A stretch of DNA of 16,183 nt from an uncultured Spirochaetaceae bacterium (GTDB lineage: Bacteria; Spirochaetota; Spirochaetia; Treponematales; Treponemataceae): the NCBI GenBank assembly GCA_902772605.1, contig CACYBG010000021.1, forward strand, positions 1 to 16,183, written 5' to 3'. The notes beneath the pieces were generated by a model. That model saw nothing but the letters and a program-made list of their open reading frames with translations. It had not been told where the DNA came from and made no database searches. Made by a program: the position numbers and the translations under genes. The stretch's first letter is position 1; every line of letters starts with the position of its first letter. Shown here in pieces: positions 1 through 6,627 of the stretch.

Positions 1-28
1 AGAGACCGCCATATAAAAAATACAGCAT

Positions 29-71
29 TTTTTGGATATTTGCAATAAAAAATTACTAAAATCTCCAAAAA
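29..71 (-). terminator. AT-rich inverted repeat, possible terminator of the malQ-chrA unit
   Basis: The arms at 29-41 and 59-71 are complementary at 12 of 13 positions around a 17-nt loop. Read on the minus strand, the hairpin is followed within a few bases by the T-rich stretch TATTTTTTAT. It lies about 70-110 nt beyond the last gene of the unit, where a terminator is expected. The stem is poor in G+C, so its strength is doubtful. No gene is seen in 1-137. Confidence 0.35.
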
Positions 72-95
72 CCGATGCATTTGGCGAAAGTCAGT

Positions 96-137
96 GAACC
101 GTCGATTAAAGTTTCTTCCTATTTAGTTATCGGGTTC
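96..137. repeat. Hairpin abutting the stop codon of the second chrA
   Basis: GAACC at 96-100 pairs with GGTTC at 133-137, and CGAT at 103-106 pairs with ATCG at 129-132, leaving a 2-nt bulge. On the minus strand the hairpin starts right after the TAG stop of the second chrA gene (138-140), reading TAG then GAACC. This arrangement resembles the TAGGGAAAC-type repeats after ftsA and the TPR lipoprotein gene. It could be a degenerate member of that family, a transcript-stabilising hairpin, or chance. Confidence 0.35.
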
Positions 138-719
138 CTAAAGCAAAATCATTCCAAAAACCGCACCTGCCAGAACTATGAAAACAGGATGCATTTTCTT
201 GATCAGAAAGAGTGCTGCAAGGGCAACTGCATAGAAGGCTATCTGCTTCCACTGGAAAACGTCCGGAAAACTTCCTGACGCCTTGAACGCCTCGATGTCC
301 AGAAGCGCAACCTTGAATACGTTCACCATGGCGACAAGAACCATTCCTGCCGTTGCCGGCCTAAGTCCGTTGAACGCAGCCTTAACAAGGGGCTTTTTCT
401 GAAAATTCGAAAAGAACCTCGAAATCAGCATTACGATTATCAATGAAGGAAGTATTTCGCCTATCGTAGTGATGATTCCGCCGACAGGACCGTAAAGCTC
501 CACCCCGCAGTAAGTGGCAAGGTTTATGCCTATTGGACCGGGAGTGCTTTCGGATATGGCAAGCATTGAATAGAATTTTTCTGCGGATATGAGGGCGTAT
601 TTTTCCACCAGGACCTGCTGCATGAAAGTCGCCGCAACAAGTCCTCCCCCTATGGCAAAGAGTCCTACGTAAAAGAATATGACGAACAGCTGAAGCAGTC
701 CCAGAATGCCGGTCAACAT
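138..719 (-). CDS. chrA: ChrA-family transporter, half-size subunit 2
   Basis: This 193-residue integral membrane protein belongs to the CHR (ChrA) anion transporter family. It is a single CHR domain, about half the length of fused two-domain ChrA proteins. Visible family signatures are FAIGGGLVAATFMQQ (about residues 20-34) and ESTPGPIGINLATYCG (about 56-71), followed by several hydrophobic helices to the C-terminus. Family knowledge: such paired half-proteins are thought to act together, and some members export chromate. The true substrate here cannot be read from sequence. The start ATG at 719 overlaps the end of the preceding chrA by 7 nt and has a strong GGAGGAAGG ribosome site inside that gene, so the two are translationally coupled. 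Confidence 0.88.
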   Translation of the reverse strand: MLTGILGLLQLFVIFFYVGLFAIGGGLVAATFMQQVLVEKYALISAEKFYSMLAISESTPGPIGINLATYCGVELYGPVGGIITTIGEILPSLIIVMLISRFFSNFQKKPLVKAAFNGLRPATAGMVLVAMVNVFKVALLDIEAFKASGSFPDVFQWKQIAFYAVALAALFLIKKMHPVFIVLAGAVFGMILL

Positions 720-1357
720 GAACCTTCCTCCCCGTCCTTTTTTTCGCCGACGGATTTTTCCTTCTCCGGTTCATTTTCACCGGATGAAGATGCATCCATC
801 ATCTCAACCTTCTTGAGACCGCCTGTCAGCCACGTTATCAGTACGCCGAAAACCGCTGATGCAACGATTACGGCAACGGACGGAAGCTTCAGGAAATATA
901 TTGCAGCAAACGACAGGGCATAGAAAATCACGCCCCACCATTTTTTGATTGATTTCTTTGCAAAATTAACCACTGCAAAGGTCAAGAGTGCGGCGACCCC
1001 CACGTTGATTCCCTTCAGGGCTTTCTGAACCCAGACTATATCCTGAAAATTCGAGATGAACATGGCGATTACGGTGATTATTATGATTGACGGACACACC
1101 ACACCCAGCGTCGCCGCTATTCCACCCGGGATTTTCCTTCTTCTGTACCCTACGAAAGTCGATACGTTTACGGCTATGACACCCGGAGTCACCTGCGATA
1201 TTGCGTAATAGTCAAGCAGATCGTCGTAGGTGGCCCACTTCTTTTTGTCCACCAGTTCACGCTCAAGAATCGGGAGCATGGCATACCCTCCCCCGAAAGT
1301 CACGGAACCGATTTTAAAGAAGGTAAGGAACAGGTCCAGAAGCTCCCTGAACATCAT
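713..1357 (-). CDS. chrA: ChrA-family transporter, half-size subunit 1
   Basis: This 214-residue membrane protein is the first half of a split ChrA pair. The N-terminal CHR signature is clear: FKIGSVTFGGGYAMLPILE (about residues 15-33) and ISQVTPGVIAVNVSTFVGY (about 53-71). Hydrophobic segments follow up to about residue 180. The last 33 or so residues form a highly charged, Glu/Lys-rich tail that is probably cytoplasmic and not part of the core fold. The ATG at 1357 overlaps the malQ stop by 4 nt (ATGA), and a second in-frame ATG follows directly at 1354. The preceding AAGGACGG can serve as ribosome site. Co-translation with malQ and the second chrA suggests one operon. Chromate or another oxyanion is the family substrate; the physiological one is unknown. 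Confidence 0.88.
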   Translation of the reverse strand: MMFRELLDLFLTFFKIGSVTFGGGYAMLPILERELVDKKKWATYDDLLDYYAISQVTPGVIAVNVSTFVGYRRRKIPGGIAATLGVVCPSIIIITVIAMFISNFQDIVWVQKALKGINVGVAALLTFAVVNFAKKSIKKWWGVIFYALSFAAIYFLKLPSVAVIVASAVFGVLITWLTGGLKKVEMMDASSSGENEPEKEKSVGEKKDGEEGSC

Positions 1358-2943
1358 TTTCCGTCCTTAAAGTCGTCAGGGTCGTTTCGTCCGTACATCT
1401 TGGAGTACCAGAGCAGTTCTTGTCCTCCGTTCGGATCGAGCATCCTTTCGTCCATCCTCCAGCTCCAGTTGCTGCCGGTGGTTGAAGGGGTGTTCATGCG
1501 TCCCTCGGAACCTATGCTGTATACGTCCTGCATCGGTATTATGCACGTGTCTGCAATCGAAGCAAATGCGGACCTGATCAGGGTATGGGCAACCGTCATG
1601 TCGTCAACGCCTTCGTAAAGGTTGTAGTAGTCGCAGAGGTTCTTCTTGAATCCTGAACCGCCCTTTTCAAGCAGTCCCATGGTCGTGTCGTTGTCATGGG
1701 TTCCGGTGTAGACGACGCTGTTCGGACTGGTTATGTTGTGCGGAAGATATGCATTCCTTGAGCTTTCGAATGTCCACGGGTTTCCGTCAAATGCAAACTG
1801 GAGGATTTTCATTCCCGGGAATCCTGCTCCATCCCTGAGCTTTTCAACGCCCGGAGTGATTACTCCCAAATCCTCCGCAATGATCGGAAGGGTTCCGAGC
1901 TTATCCTTGATTGCCTTGAACAGAGCGGCTCCAGGTCCCTTGCACCATTTTCCGCCGATTGCATTTTCTGCCCCGTAAGGAACCTGCCAGTATTCGTCGA
2001 ATCCGCGGAAATGGTCTATCCTTACTATGTCAACAAGGCGGAGCATGTTTTCAATCCTTGCAATCCACCAGGCGTATCCGTCCTTTTTCATGGCAGACCA
2101 GTCGTAAAGCGGATTTCCCCAAAGCTGTCCGGTAGCACTGAAATAATCTGGCGGAACTCCGGCGCATGATTTCTGGGTCAGAGTCTTGACGTTGAACTGA
2201 AACAGTCCCTGATTTGCCCAAAGGTCAGCAGAATCGGCCGCTACGAAAATCGGGATGTCGCCTATTATCTGTATGCCATTTTCGTTTGCATAGGACTTGA
2301 GGCTCTGCCACTGTTCTGAGAAGAAGAACTGAATGACCTTTATTTCATCGATTTCACGGCTGTTTTCAGAGCACCACTTTTCGACGGCAGCTGAATCATG
2401 GGATGCAAGGTCCTTAGGCCACCAGCGGTTCCACATCGTTTCTGCGCCTTCGACCTTCTCTTCCTTGGCCTTTGCGTCGTAATGCCTCTTTATGCTGGTA
2501 AAGGCTGCAAAGCCGTCGAGCCATCCTGCCTGAGAGGTCCTGAAAGATTCAAAGTTCGCACGGTCCGCTTCCGATGCATTATCCAGGAAGTAGGATGCAC
2601 ACCTGTACAGAACCGGAGTCTTCCACCATACGACGGAACCGAAATCAACCGGACCCTTGCTTTTTATGTAGTCCGGGGGAACTATGGCATCGGATTCGGC
2701 CCAGCCCCTGCGAACAAGGTCGTCCAAATCAATCAGCAGGGGATTTCCTGCAAATGTCGAGAAGGATGCATACGGACTGTCACCATATCCGGTCGGTCCC
2801 AGGGGAAGTATCTGCCAGAGCGTCTGTCCGGCCGATTTCAACCAGTCGACGAATCTATATGCGCTGCTTCCAAGTGTTCCGATTCCTGCAGAACAAGGCA
2901 GTGAAGTTATGTGGAGAAGTACGCCGCTTTTTCTTTTACCCAT
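1354..2943 (-). CDS. malQ: 4-alpha-glucanotransferase (amylomaltase, GH77)
   Basis: This cytoplasmic enzyme transfers alpha-1,4-glucan segments between maltodextrins, releasing glucose, in glycogen or maltodextrin use. At 529 residues it is the usual length of compact bacterial amylomaltases. The N-terminus carries the GH77 start motif GVLLHITSLPCSAGIGTLG (residues 7-25) and ILPLGPTGYGDSPYASFS (45-62). The catalytic residues are in place: nucleophile D310 in RIDHFRGFDEYW, acid/base E357 in IIAEDLG, and D417 in YTGTHDNDT. The ATG at 2943 is preceded by GGGAG with a 6-nt spacer. It heads a unit with two overlapping chrA genes and is separated from hslU by a terminator and a long leader. I see no truncation or frameshift. 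Confidence 0.96.
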   Translation of the reverse strand: MGKRKSGVLLHITSLPCSAGIGTLGSSAYRFVDWLKSAGQTLWQILPLGPTGYGDSPYASFSTFAGNPLLIDLDDLVRRGWAESDAIVPPDYIKSKGPVDFGSVVWWKTPVLYRCASYFLDNASEADRANFESFRTSQAGWLDGFAAFTSIKRHYDAKAKEEKVEGAETMWNRWWPKDLASHDSAAVEKWCSENSREIDEIKVIQFFFSEQWQSLKSYANENGIQIIGDIPIFVAADSADLWANQGLFQFNVKTLTQKSCAGVPPDYFSATGQLWGNPLYDWSAMKKDGYAWWIARIENMLRLVDIVRIDHFRGFDEYWQVPYGAENAIGGKWCKGPGAALFKAIKDKLGTLPIIAEDLGVITPGVEKLRDGAGFPGMKILQFAFDGNPWTFESSRNAYLPHNITSPNSVVYTGTHDNDTTMGLLEKGGSGFKKNLCDYYNLYEGVDDMTVAHTLIRSAFASIADTCIIPMQDVYSIGSEGRMNTPSTTGSNWSWRMDERMLDPNGGQELLWYSKMYGRNDPDDFKDGK

Positions 2944-2955
2944 AAAAAACTCCCA

Positions 2956-2973
2956 GGGTCGATTCCAGGACCC
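2956..2973 (-). promoter_or_regulatory. Small hairpin just upstream of the malQ ribosome binding site
   Basis: GGGTC at 2956-2960 and GACCC at 2969-2973 can form a 5-bp stem with an 8-nt loop, ending a few bases before the GGGAG ribosome site of malQ. It could affect access to the start or be a chance fold. Confidence 0.25.
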
Positions 2974-3181
2974 TCATCGAATTGATTTTTTCATTGAACC
3001 CGTCCGTAAAACGACTTGAAGCCGTGCCGCCATGCAGTTCCAAGCGAGAAACCCGAAAAGCTCTTCAGGATTTCAAATCCGCCTCCCGTTTTGGAACGAA
3101 AGCTTCGGACAGGTCCTTTAATTTAGGGAACAGATTCCGTCGATTTAAAACCGCAGGAAAAGTTCCTCCCCAGTTTTTCTT

Positions 3182-3210
3182 AAAATACCACTATTTTTAG
3201 ATTACCTCAA
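3182..3210 (-). promoter_or_regulatory. Candidate sigma-70 promoter for malQ-chrA-chrA
   Basis: On the minus strand TTGAGG (3210-3205) and TATTTT (3187-3182) are separated by exactly 17 nt, each matching four of six bases of the consensus boxes. It lies just past the hslU terminator and upstream of malQ, the place where a new promoter is needed. This is pattern matching only. Confidence 0.35.
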
Positions 3211-3234
3211 GGGACGGTCGGCAAAATGAAGCGT

Positions 3235-3263
3235 AAAAAAAGGCATGCCCGAACGGACACGCC
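3235..3263 (-). terminator. Rho-independent terminator of the hslVU unit
   Basis: On the minus strand a 10-bp G+C-rich stem (3263-3254 with 3251-3242, including two G-U pairs, two-base loop) is followed at once by seven T residues (3241-3235). It lies about 40 nt beyond the hslU stop codon. This is the clearest intrinsic terminator in the window and separates the division/DNA-processing/protease genes from malQ-chrA. Confidence 0.85.
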
Positions 3264-3301
3264 CATTTCCTGCATATTTAAGGATTTTTCAAGCAGATTT
3301 T

Positions 3302-4846
3302 CTACAGGATGTACCTCTGGAGGTTCTGATCCTGGATTACGCCCTTCATCCTTTCATCGACATAATCCTTTCCGATTGAGATGGATTCGCCGCAATGAGC
3401 GTCTGCAGAGAAGCTCAGGTCTTCAAGTACGGTCTCCATTATCGTGTGTAGCCTTCGTGCACCGATGTTTTCGCTGCGAGAGTTTACGTCCTCGGCAATG
3501 AAGGCCATGCGGTCTATAGCTTCATCCTCGAATTTCAGCTTTACGCCTTCAGTTCCCAAAAGCGCCTCGTACTGCTTTATGAGGGCATTCTTCGGTTCCG
3601 TAAGTATGCGCTTGAAATCGTCCTTGGTAAGGGCCTCAAGTTCAACCCTAAGCGGGAATCTTCCCTGAAGCTCCGGTATGAGGTCGCTCGGGGCAGAAAG
3701 TGAAAATGCACCGGCACCGATGAAGAGGATGTGGGTTGTGTTTACGACGCCCCACTTGGTGTTTACGTTGCTTCCCTCAACAATCGGAAGTATGTCGCGC
3801 TGCACGCCCTCACGGCTTACGGCCTGTCTGTCGCCTTCACCGCCCTTGGTTGCAATCTTGTCGATTTCATCTATAAATATGATTCCGCTCTGTTCGACGC
3901 GTTTCTTGGCTTCGTCTGCAACCTTGTCCATGTCGGTTATGCGGTCCAGAACGTCCGCCATTATGATCTGCCTTGCCTCGCGTACGGTCACGGTCTTCTT
4001 GTGGGAACGTCCTCCGTTGAACATCTCCTGAAGGCTGGAAATTCCCTCTTCGAAATCTGCCGGATTTCCGCCGCTGAACATTTCCATGCCGACCCTGGGC
4101 TGATGCATGACGGTAACTTCAACCTCACGGTCTTCAAGTTTTCCATCGCGGAGCATCTGACGGAATTTTTCCCTGGTTTCCGACATGTCGCCTGCATTTT
4201 CCTCGCGGGATTCCTTCTTTTCGGTCTCCTGAGTTTCGGAAGCTTCATCTTCAGACTCCGGATTCTGCGGACTCATGCCTATCCTTATGACTCCGCCGTG
4301 TATCGGTGAACCGTTGTTGCCGAATATGTTTCCAAGAACCTTTACGCCACCGTCCTTTCCGCCGTCTTTCCTGCCCTTTTTCTTCGAGCTTCCCGGAAGG
4401 AGCAGGTCCAGAAGTTCCTCCTCGACCATCGGTTCGGCCTTCATGCGGAGGTTTTCCTGAGTCTCGGCCTTAACCATGTTGTATCCGACTGCCATTAGGT
4501 CGCGGACCATGCTTTCAACGTCGCGTCCTACATAACCGACTTCCGTATATTTTGTGGCCTCAACCTTAAGGAACGGTGCACCGCAGAGTTTTGCAAGTCG
4601 TCGTGCAATTTCAGTCTTTCCTACTCCGGTCGGTCCTATCATGAGGATGTTTTTCGGGGCCACTTCCTCGCGGATATCCTCCGGAAGCTTCAGCCTCCTC
4701 TGCCTGTTTCTGAGTGCAACGGCCACAAAGCGCTTGGCCTTGTTCTGACCGATTATGTAGCTGTCCAGCCTGGATACTATTTCCGCCGGGGTAAGTCCAT
4801 CAGGAATTCCTGAAGCATTTTCCTGCTGCGTCTTGTTTTCGTCCAT
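3302..4846 (-). CDS. hslU: HslU, ATPase subunit of the HslUV protease
   Basis: HslU is the hexameric AAA+ unfoldase that feeds proteins into the HslV peptidase. The 514-residue protein has Walker A GPTGVGKT (71-78), the pore loop GYVG (104-107), Walker B IIFIDEID (322-329) and a sensor-2 type GARR (462-465). It ends in NLQRYIL, matching the C-terminal tail of the family that docks into HslV. It is longer than the usual 440-470 residues because the I-domain contains a low-complexity stretch at about 151-222, first Lys/Gly-rich and then Glu/Ser-rich. I chose the ATG at 4846, not an in-frame ATG 15 nt upstream inside hslV, because GAGGAG (4858-4853) is well spaced for it and the N-terminus then fits the family. 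It starts 1 nt after the hslV stop, so the two are coupled. Confidence 0.96.
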   Translation of the reverse strand: MDENKTQQENASGIPDGLTPAEIVSRLDSYIIGQNKAKRFVAVALRNRQRRLKLPEDIREEVAPKNILMIGPTGVGKTEIARRLAKLCGAPFLKVEATKYTEVGYVGRDVESMVRDLMAVGYNMVKAETQENLRMKAEPMVEEELLDLLLPGSSKKKGRKDGGKDGGVKVLGNIFGNNGSPIHGGVIRIGMSPQNPESEDEASETQETEKKESREENAGDMSETREKFRQMLRDGKLEDREVEVTVMHQPRVGMEMFSGGNPADFEEGISSLQEMFNGGRSHKKTVTVREARQIIMADVLDRITDMDKVADEAKKRVEQSGIIFIDEIDKIATKGGEGDRQAVSREGVQRDILPIVEGSNVNTKWGVVNTTHILFIGAGAFSLSAPSDLIPELQGRFPLRVELEALTKDDFKRILTEPKNALIKQYEALLGTEGVKLKFEDEAIDRMAFIAEDVNSRSENIGARRLHTIMETVLEDLSFSADAHCGESISIGKDYVDERMKGVIQDQNLQRYIL

Positions 4847-4847
4847 A

Positions 4848-5390
4848 TTAAATCTCCTCAACAGTTACGTGGCTGTTGGTATAAATGCAGATCTGTCCCG
4901 CAATGGCAAGCGACTTTTCAGCGATTTCCTTTGCAGAATAGTCGCTCGACTCCATGTATGCAAGGGCCGCAGAATAGGCGTAGTTTCCTCCCGACCCGAT
5001 GGCAATTACATCGTTCTCCGGTTCGATTACGTTACCATCGCCGGAAATCAAGAGTATGTTTTCCCTGTCGGCGACGAGAAGCATTGCATCGAGCTTGCTC
5101 ATGGAACGCTCGGTCCTCCAGAGCTTTGCAAGTTCAACGGCGGAACGAAGGAGATCCCCGTTGTAAGTCTTAAGCTTTTCCTCGAATTTATCGAAGAGTG
5201 TGAATGCATCTGCAACGGAACCGGCAAATCCCGTTATGACCTTTCCGTCGTAAATCCTCCTGACCTTTTTTGCATTGCCCTTGACTACGGTGTTTCCGGC
5301 AGTCACCTGTCCGTCACCAGCCATGGCTACGTGTCCGCCCCTTTTTACGGCAATGACCGTTGTACTTCTGATTTTATTTTCTTCAGACAT
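4848..5390 (-). CDS. hslV: HslV, threonine peptidase subunit of the HslUV protease
   Basis: HslV (ClpQ) is the proteasome-like peptidase core, two stacked hexameric rings, that degrades substrates delivered by HslU. The 180-residue protein opens with a nine-residue propeptide followed by TTVIAVKRGG, so T10 should become the N-terminal catalytic threonine after self-processing. Other family blocks are AGDGQVTAG (24-32), GKVITGFAGSVADAFTLF (about 49-66) and IAIGSGGNYA. The ATG at 5390 is preceded by AGGGG. The last codons of hslV hold the ribosome site for hslU. A 194-nt gap with a candidate promoter separates it from xerC, so hslVU may be transcribed independently of the genes before it. Confidence 0.96.
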   Translation of the reverse strand: MSEENKIRSTTVIAVKRGGHVAMAGDGQVTAGNTVVKGNAKKVRRIYDGKVITGFAGSVADAFTLFDKFEEKLKTYNGDLLRSAVELAKLWRTERSMSKLDAMLLVADRENILLISGDGNVIEPENDVIAIGSGGNYAYSAALAYMESSDYSAKEIAEKSLAIAGQICIYTNSHVTVEEI

Positions 5391-5475
5391 ATATACCCCT
5401 GTTTTACGAAAGAAAGTTTTTAAGAGTCCGTAATCGCCCGCCCCGCCGCACGAATGAGCAGGCCTTACGCATAAA

Positions 5476-5487
5476 TACGGATCCGTA
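5476..5487. promoter_or_regulatory. Perfect 12-bp palindrome upstream of hslV
   Basis: TACGGATCCGTA is a perfect palindrome lying between the candidate hslV promoter (5503-5531) and the start codon at 5390. Its position just past the -10 box would suit a repressor site. It is not the CIRCE heat-shock operator. No regulator can be named from the sequence. Confidence 0.25.
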
Positions 5488-5502
5488 AAATACGCTGATT
5501 AA

Positions 5503-5531
5503 AAGATACAAAACGTCGGCTAAAACGGCAA
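5503..5531 (-). promoter_or_regulatory. Candidate sigma-70 promoter for hslVU
   Basis: Minus-strand TTGCCG (5531-5526) and TATCTT (5508-5503) are spaced by 17 nt, each with four of six consensus matches. It lies in the 194-nt gap between xerC and hslV, downstream of the palindromic repeat that follows xerC. It would give a leader of about 110 nt. Confidence 0.3.
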
Positions 5532-5542
5532 GAGAAAAAACT

Positions 5543-5580
5543 GGAAACGGTGAATAATCCGAAAACGGATTACCCGCATT
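5543..5580 (+). repeat. Palindromic repeat, copy D (after xerC, inverted orientation)
   Basis: The plus strand reads GGAAACGGTG, then AATAATCCG, then AAAA, then CGGATTA. TAATCCG and CGGATTA form a 7-bp stem around a four-base loop. It is the same element as copies A, B and C, but unlike A and B it lies inverted relative to the gene it follows. It begins a few bases beyond the xerC stop codon (5585-5587). In the gene direction it is followed after a short spacer by a run of six T, so it might also help end transcription. Confidence 0.6.
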
Positions 5581-5584
5581 AGCT

Positions 5585-6571
5585 CTAGTCCTTTTTTCCT
5601 GAATGGGGAAAAGCCTGCGCATAGACTTCCTTAAGCCTTTCGGTACTTACATGCGTATAGCGCTGGGTCGTACTGATTGACGAATGTCCGAGCATTTCCT
5701 GTACCATCCTTATGTCGGCTCCGTTTGAAAGCATTGCAGTTGCAAACGTATGGCGGAATGCATGTGGCGACATGTGCCTGTTGGTTCCCTCTGGTCCGGT
5801 GTATCGGCTGAGTATGTAGCGCACGCCGTTGTCCGTAAGAGCGGTCCCCTTGCAGTTAAGGAACACGTTTGAGACAGGAAAACCGCCTTTGAGGGACGAC
5901 TGGGGAAAAAGCCTGTCCCTTTCCTCAAGGTAAGCAGACAAAGCCTCTCTGGCATCGCTTTCAAAATAGACGCGCCTGTCCTTGTTTCCCTTTCCCGTAA
6001 CGATTGCAGACGAAAGGTCTGAACTCATGTCCTGAAATTTCAGGTTTACGATTTCAGAAACGCGGCATCCCGATGAATAGAGCATTTCAAACAGCGCCCT
6101 GTCCCTCTTTTCCCAAAGGAGTCCGTTTTCCTTCGGTTCCATGCACAGCCTGTCAACCTCGGCCTGGGTCATGAATTTCGGAAGGTGCTTGGGGACCTTG
6201 AGGCTCTTGAGTTCCAGCGCAGGATTGTTAACGATGCGTCCGAATTTCCTGCAGTAAGACATGAATCCGCGGACGGCAGCTATGAACCGGTTGATTGAGG
6301 TTGCAGAGTATTTCTTTTGGCTCAGACGACCCACACAGCCGCGCAGGTCCATTATGCCGATTTCATCGACGGGACGATTTTCTCCGACCATTTCAATCAG
6401 ATGCGAAAGATCCTCCCTGTAGCCGGCGACGGTGTTTTCAGAAAGTCCCCTGACGTTTCCTATGTAAAGGAGATATTCATCACAGGCTTCCGAAAGCCCA
6501 ATCCTTTCACACTTGGATTCAGGCATCCGGTCGTTTCCACAAGACGGTGAGAGTTCATCAGTTTCTGACAT
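5585..6571 (-). CDS. xerC: Tyrosine recombinase, XerC/CodV type
   Basis: This site-specific recombinase would act with a partner Xer protein to resolve chromosome dimers at a dif site. The 328-residue protein has an N-terminal SAM-like core-binding domain (about 24-115) and a C-terminal catalytic domain. The active-site set is complete: R170 in SSGCRVSEIVNL, K194 in TGKGNKDRR, H270 and R273 in SPHAFRHTFAT, H296 in MLGHSS and the nucleophile Y305 in TTQRYTHV. The ATG at 6571 has a perfect GGAGG with a four-base spacer; about 20 extra residues precede the usual start of the domain. It lies 56 nt after topA and before hslV, the place of codV in Bacillus, which is why I name it XerC. The XerC/XerD split is less certain than the family. 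Confidence 0.88.
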   Translation of the reverse strand: MSETDELSPSCGNDRMPESKCERIGLSEACDEYLLYIGNVRGLSENTVAGYREDLSHLIEMVGENRPVDEIGIMDLRGCVGRLSQKKYSATSINRFIAAVRGFMSYCRKFGRIVNNPALELKSLKVPKHLPKFMTQAEVDRLCMEPKENGLLWEKRDRALFEMLYSSGCRVSEIVNLKFQDMSSDLSSAIVTGKGNKDRRVYFESDAREALSAYLEERDRLFPQSSLKGGFPVSNVFLNCKGTALTDNGVRYILSRYTGPEGTNRHMSPHAFRHTFATAMLSNGADIRMVQEMLGHSSISTTQRYTHVSTERLKEVYAQAFPHSGKKD

Positions 6572-6627
6572 AAATCCTCCATACGACTTATCGGCACGAC
6601 GGAGGATTCAGTCAACGGCGGATTTTC

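Larger units (their letters stand above)
2944..3233 (-). other. Long leader / intergenic region before malQ
   Basis: No convincing gene lies in this stretch. If the promoter proposed at 3182-3210 is used, malQ mRNA would have a 5' untranslated leader of roughly 230-240 nt. Visible structure includes a short hairpin at 3155-3167 (AGGAA, AAG, TTCCT) on the gene-distal side and another at 2956-2973 by the malQ ribosome site. A TTTAGGGAAC box lies at 3122-3131. The stretch 3137-3149 (CCGTCGATTTAAA) nearly repeats 99-110 (CCGTCGATTAAA). A TTG-started plus-strand reading frame at 2982-3200 has no ribosome site and no recognisable similarity, and I do not count it as a gene. Confidence 0.45.

Noticed and set aside
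75..278. 67-codon plus-strand frame over the end of chrA
   Set aside because: Mostly antisense to chrA codons, with no family features.
382..795. 137-codon Arg/His-rich minus-strand frame across the chrA pair
   Set aside because: Out-of-frame shadow of two well-supported transporter genes.
2982..3200. 72-codon plus-strand frame in the malQ leader
   Set aside because: TTG start without a ribosome site, basic low-information sequence, antisense to the transcription unit. Kept only as leader DNA.
5404..5622. 72-codon minus-strand frame with a hydrophobic stretch, overlapping the xerC end
   Set aside because: It starts inside xerC in another frame and runs through palindromic repeat D and the candidate promoter; no ribosome site or similarity.
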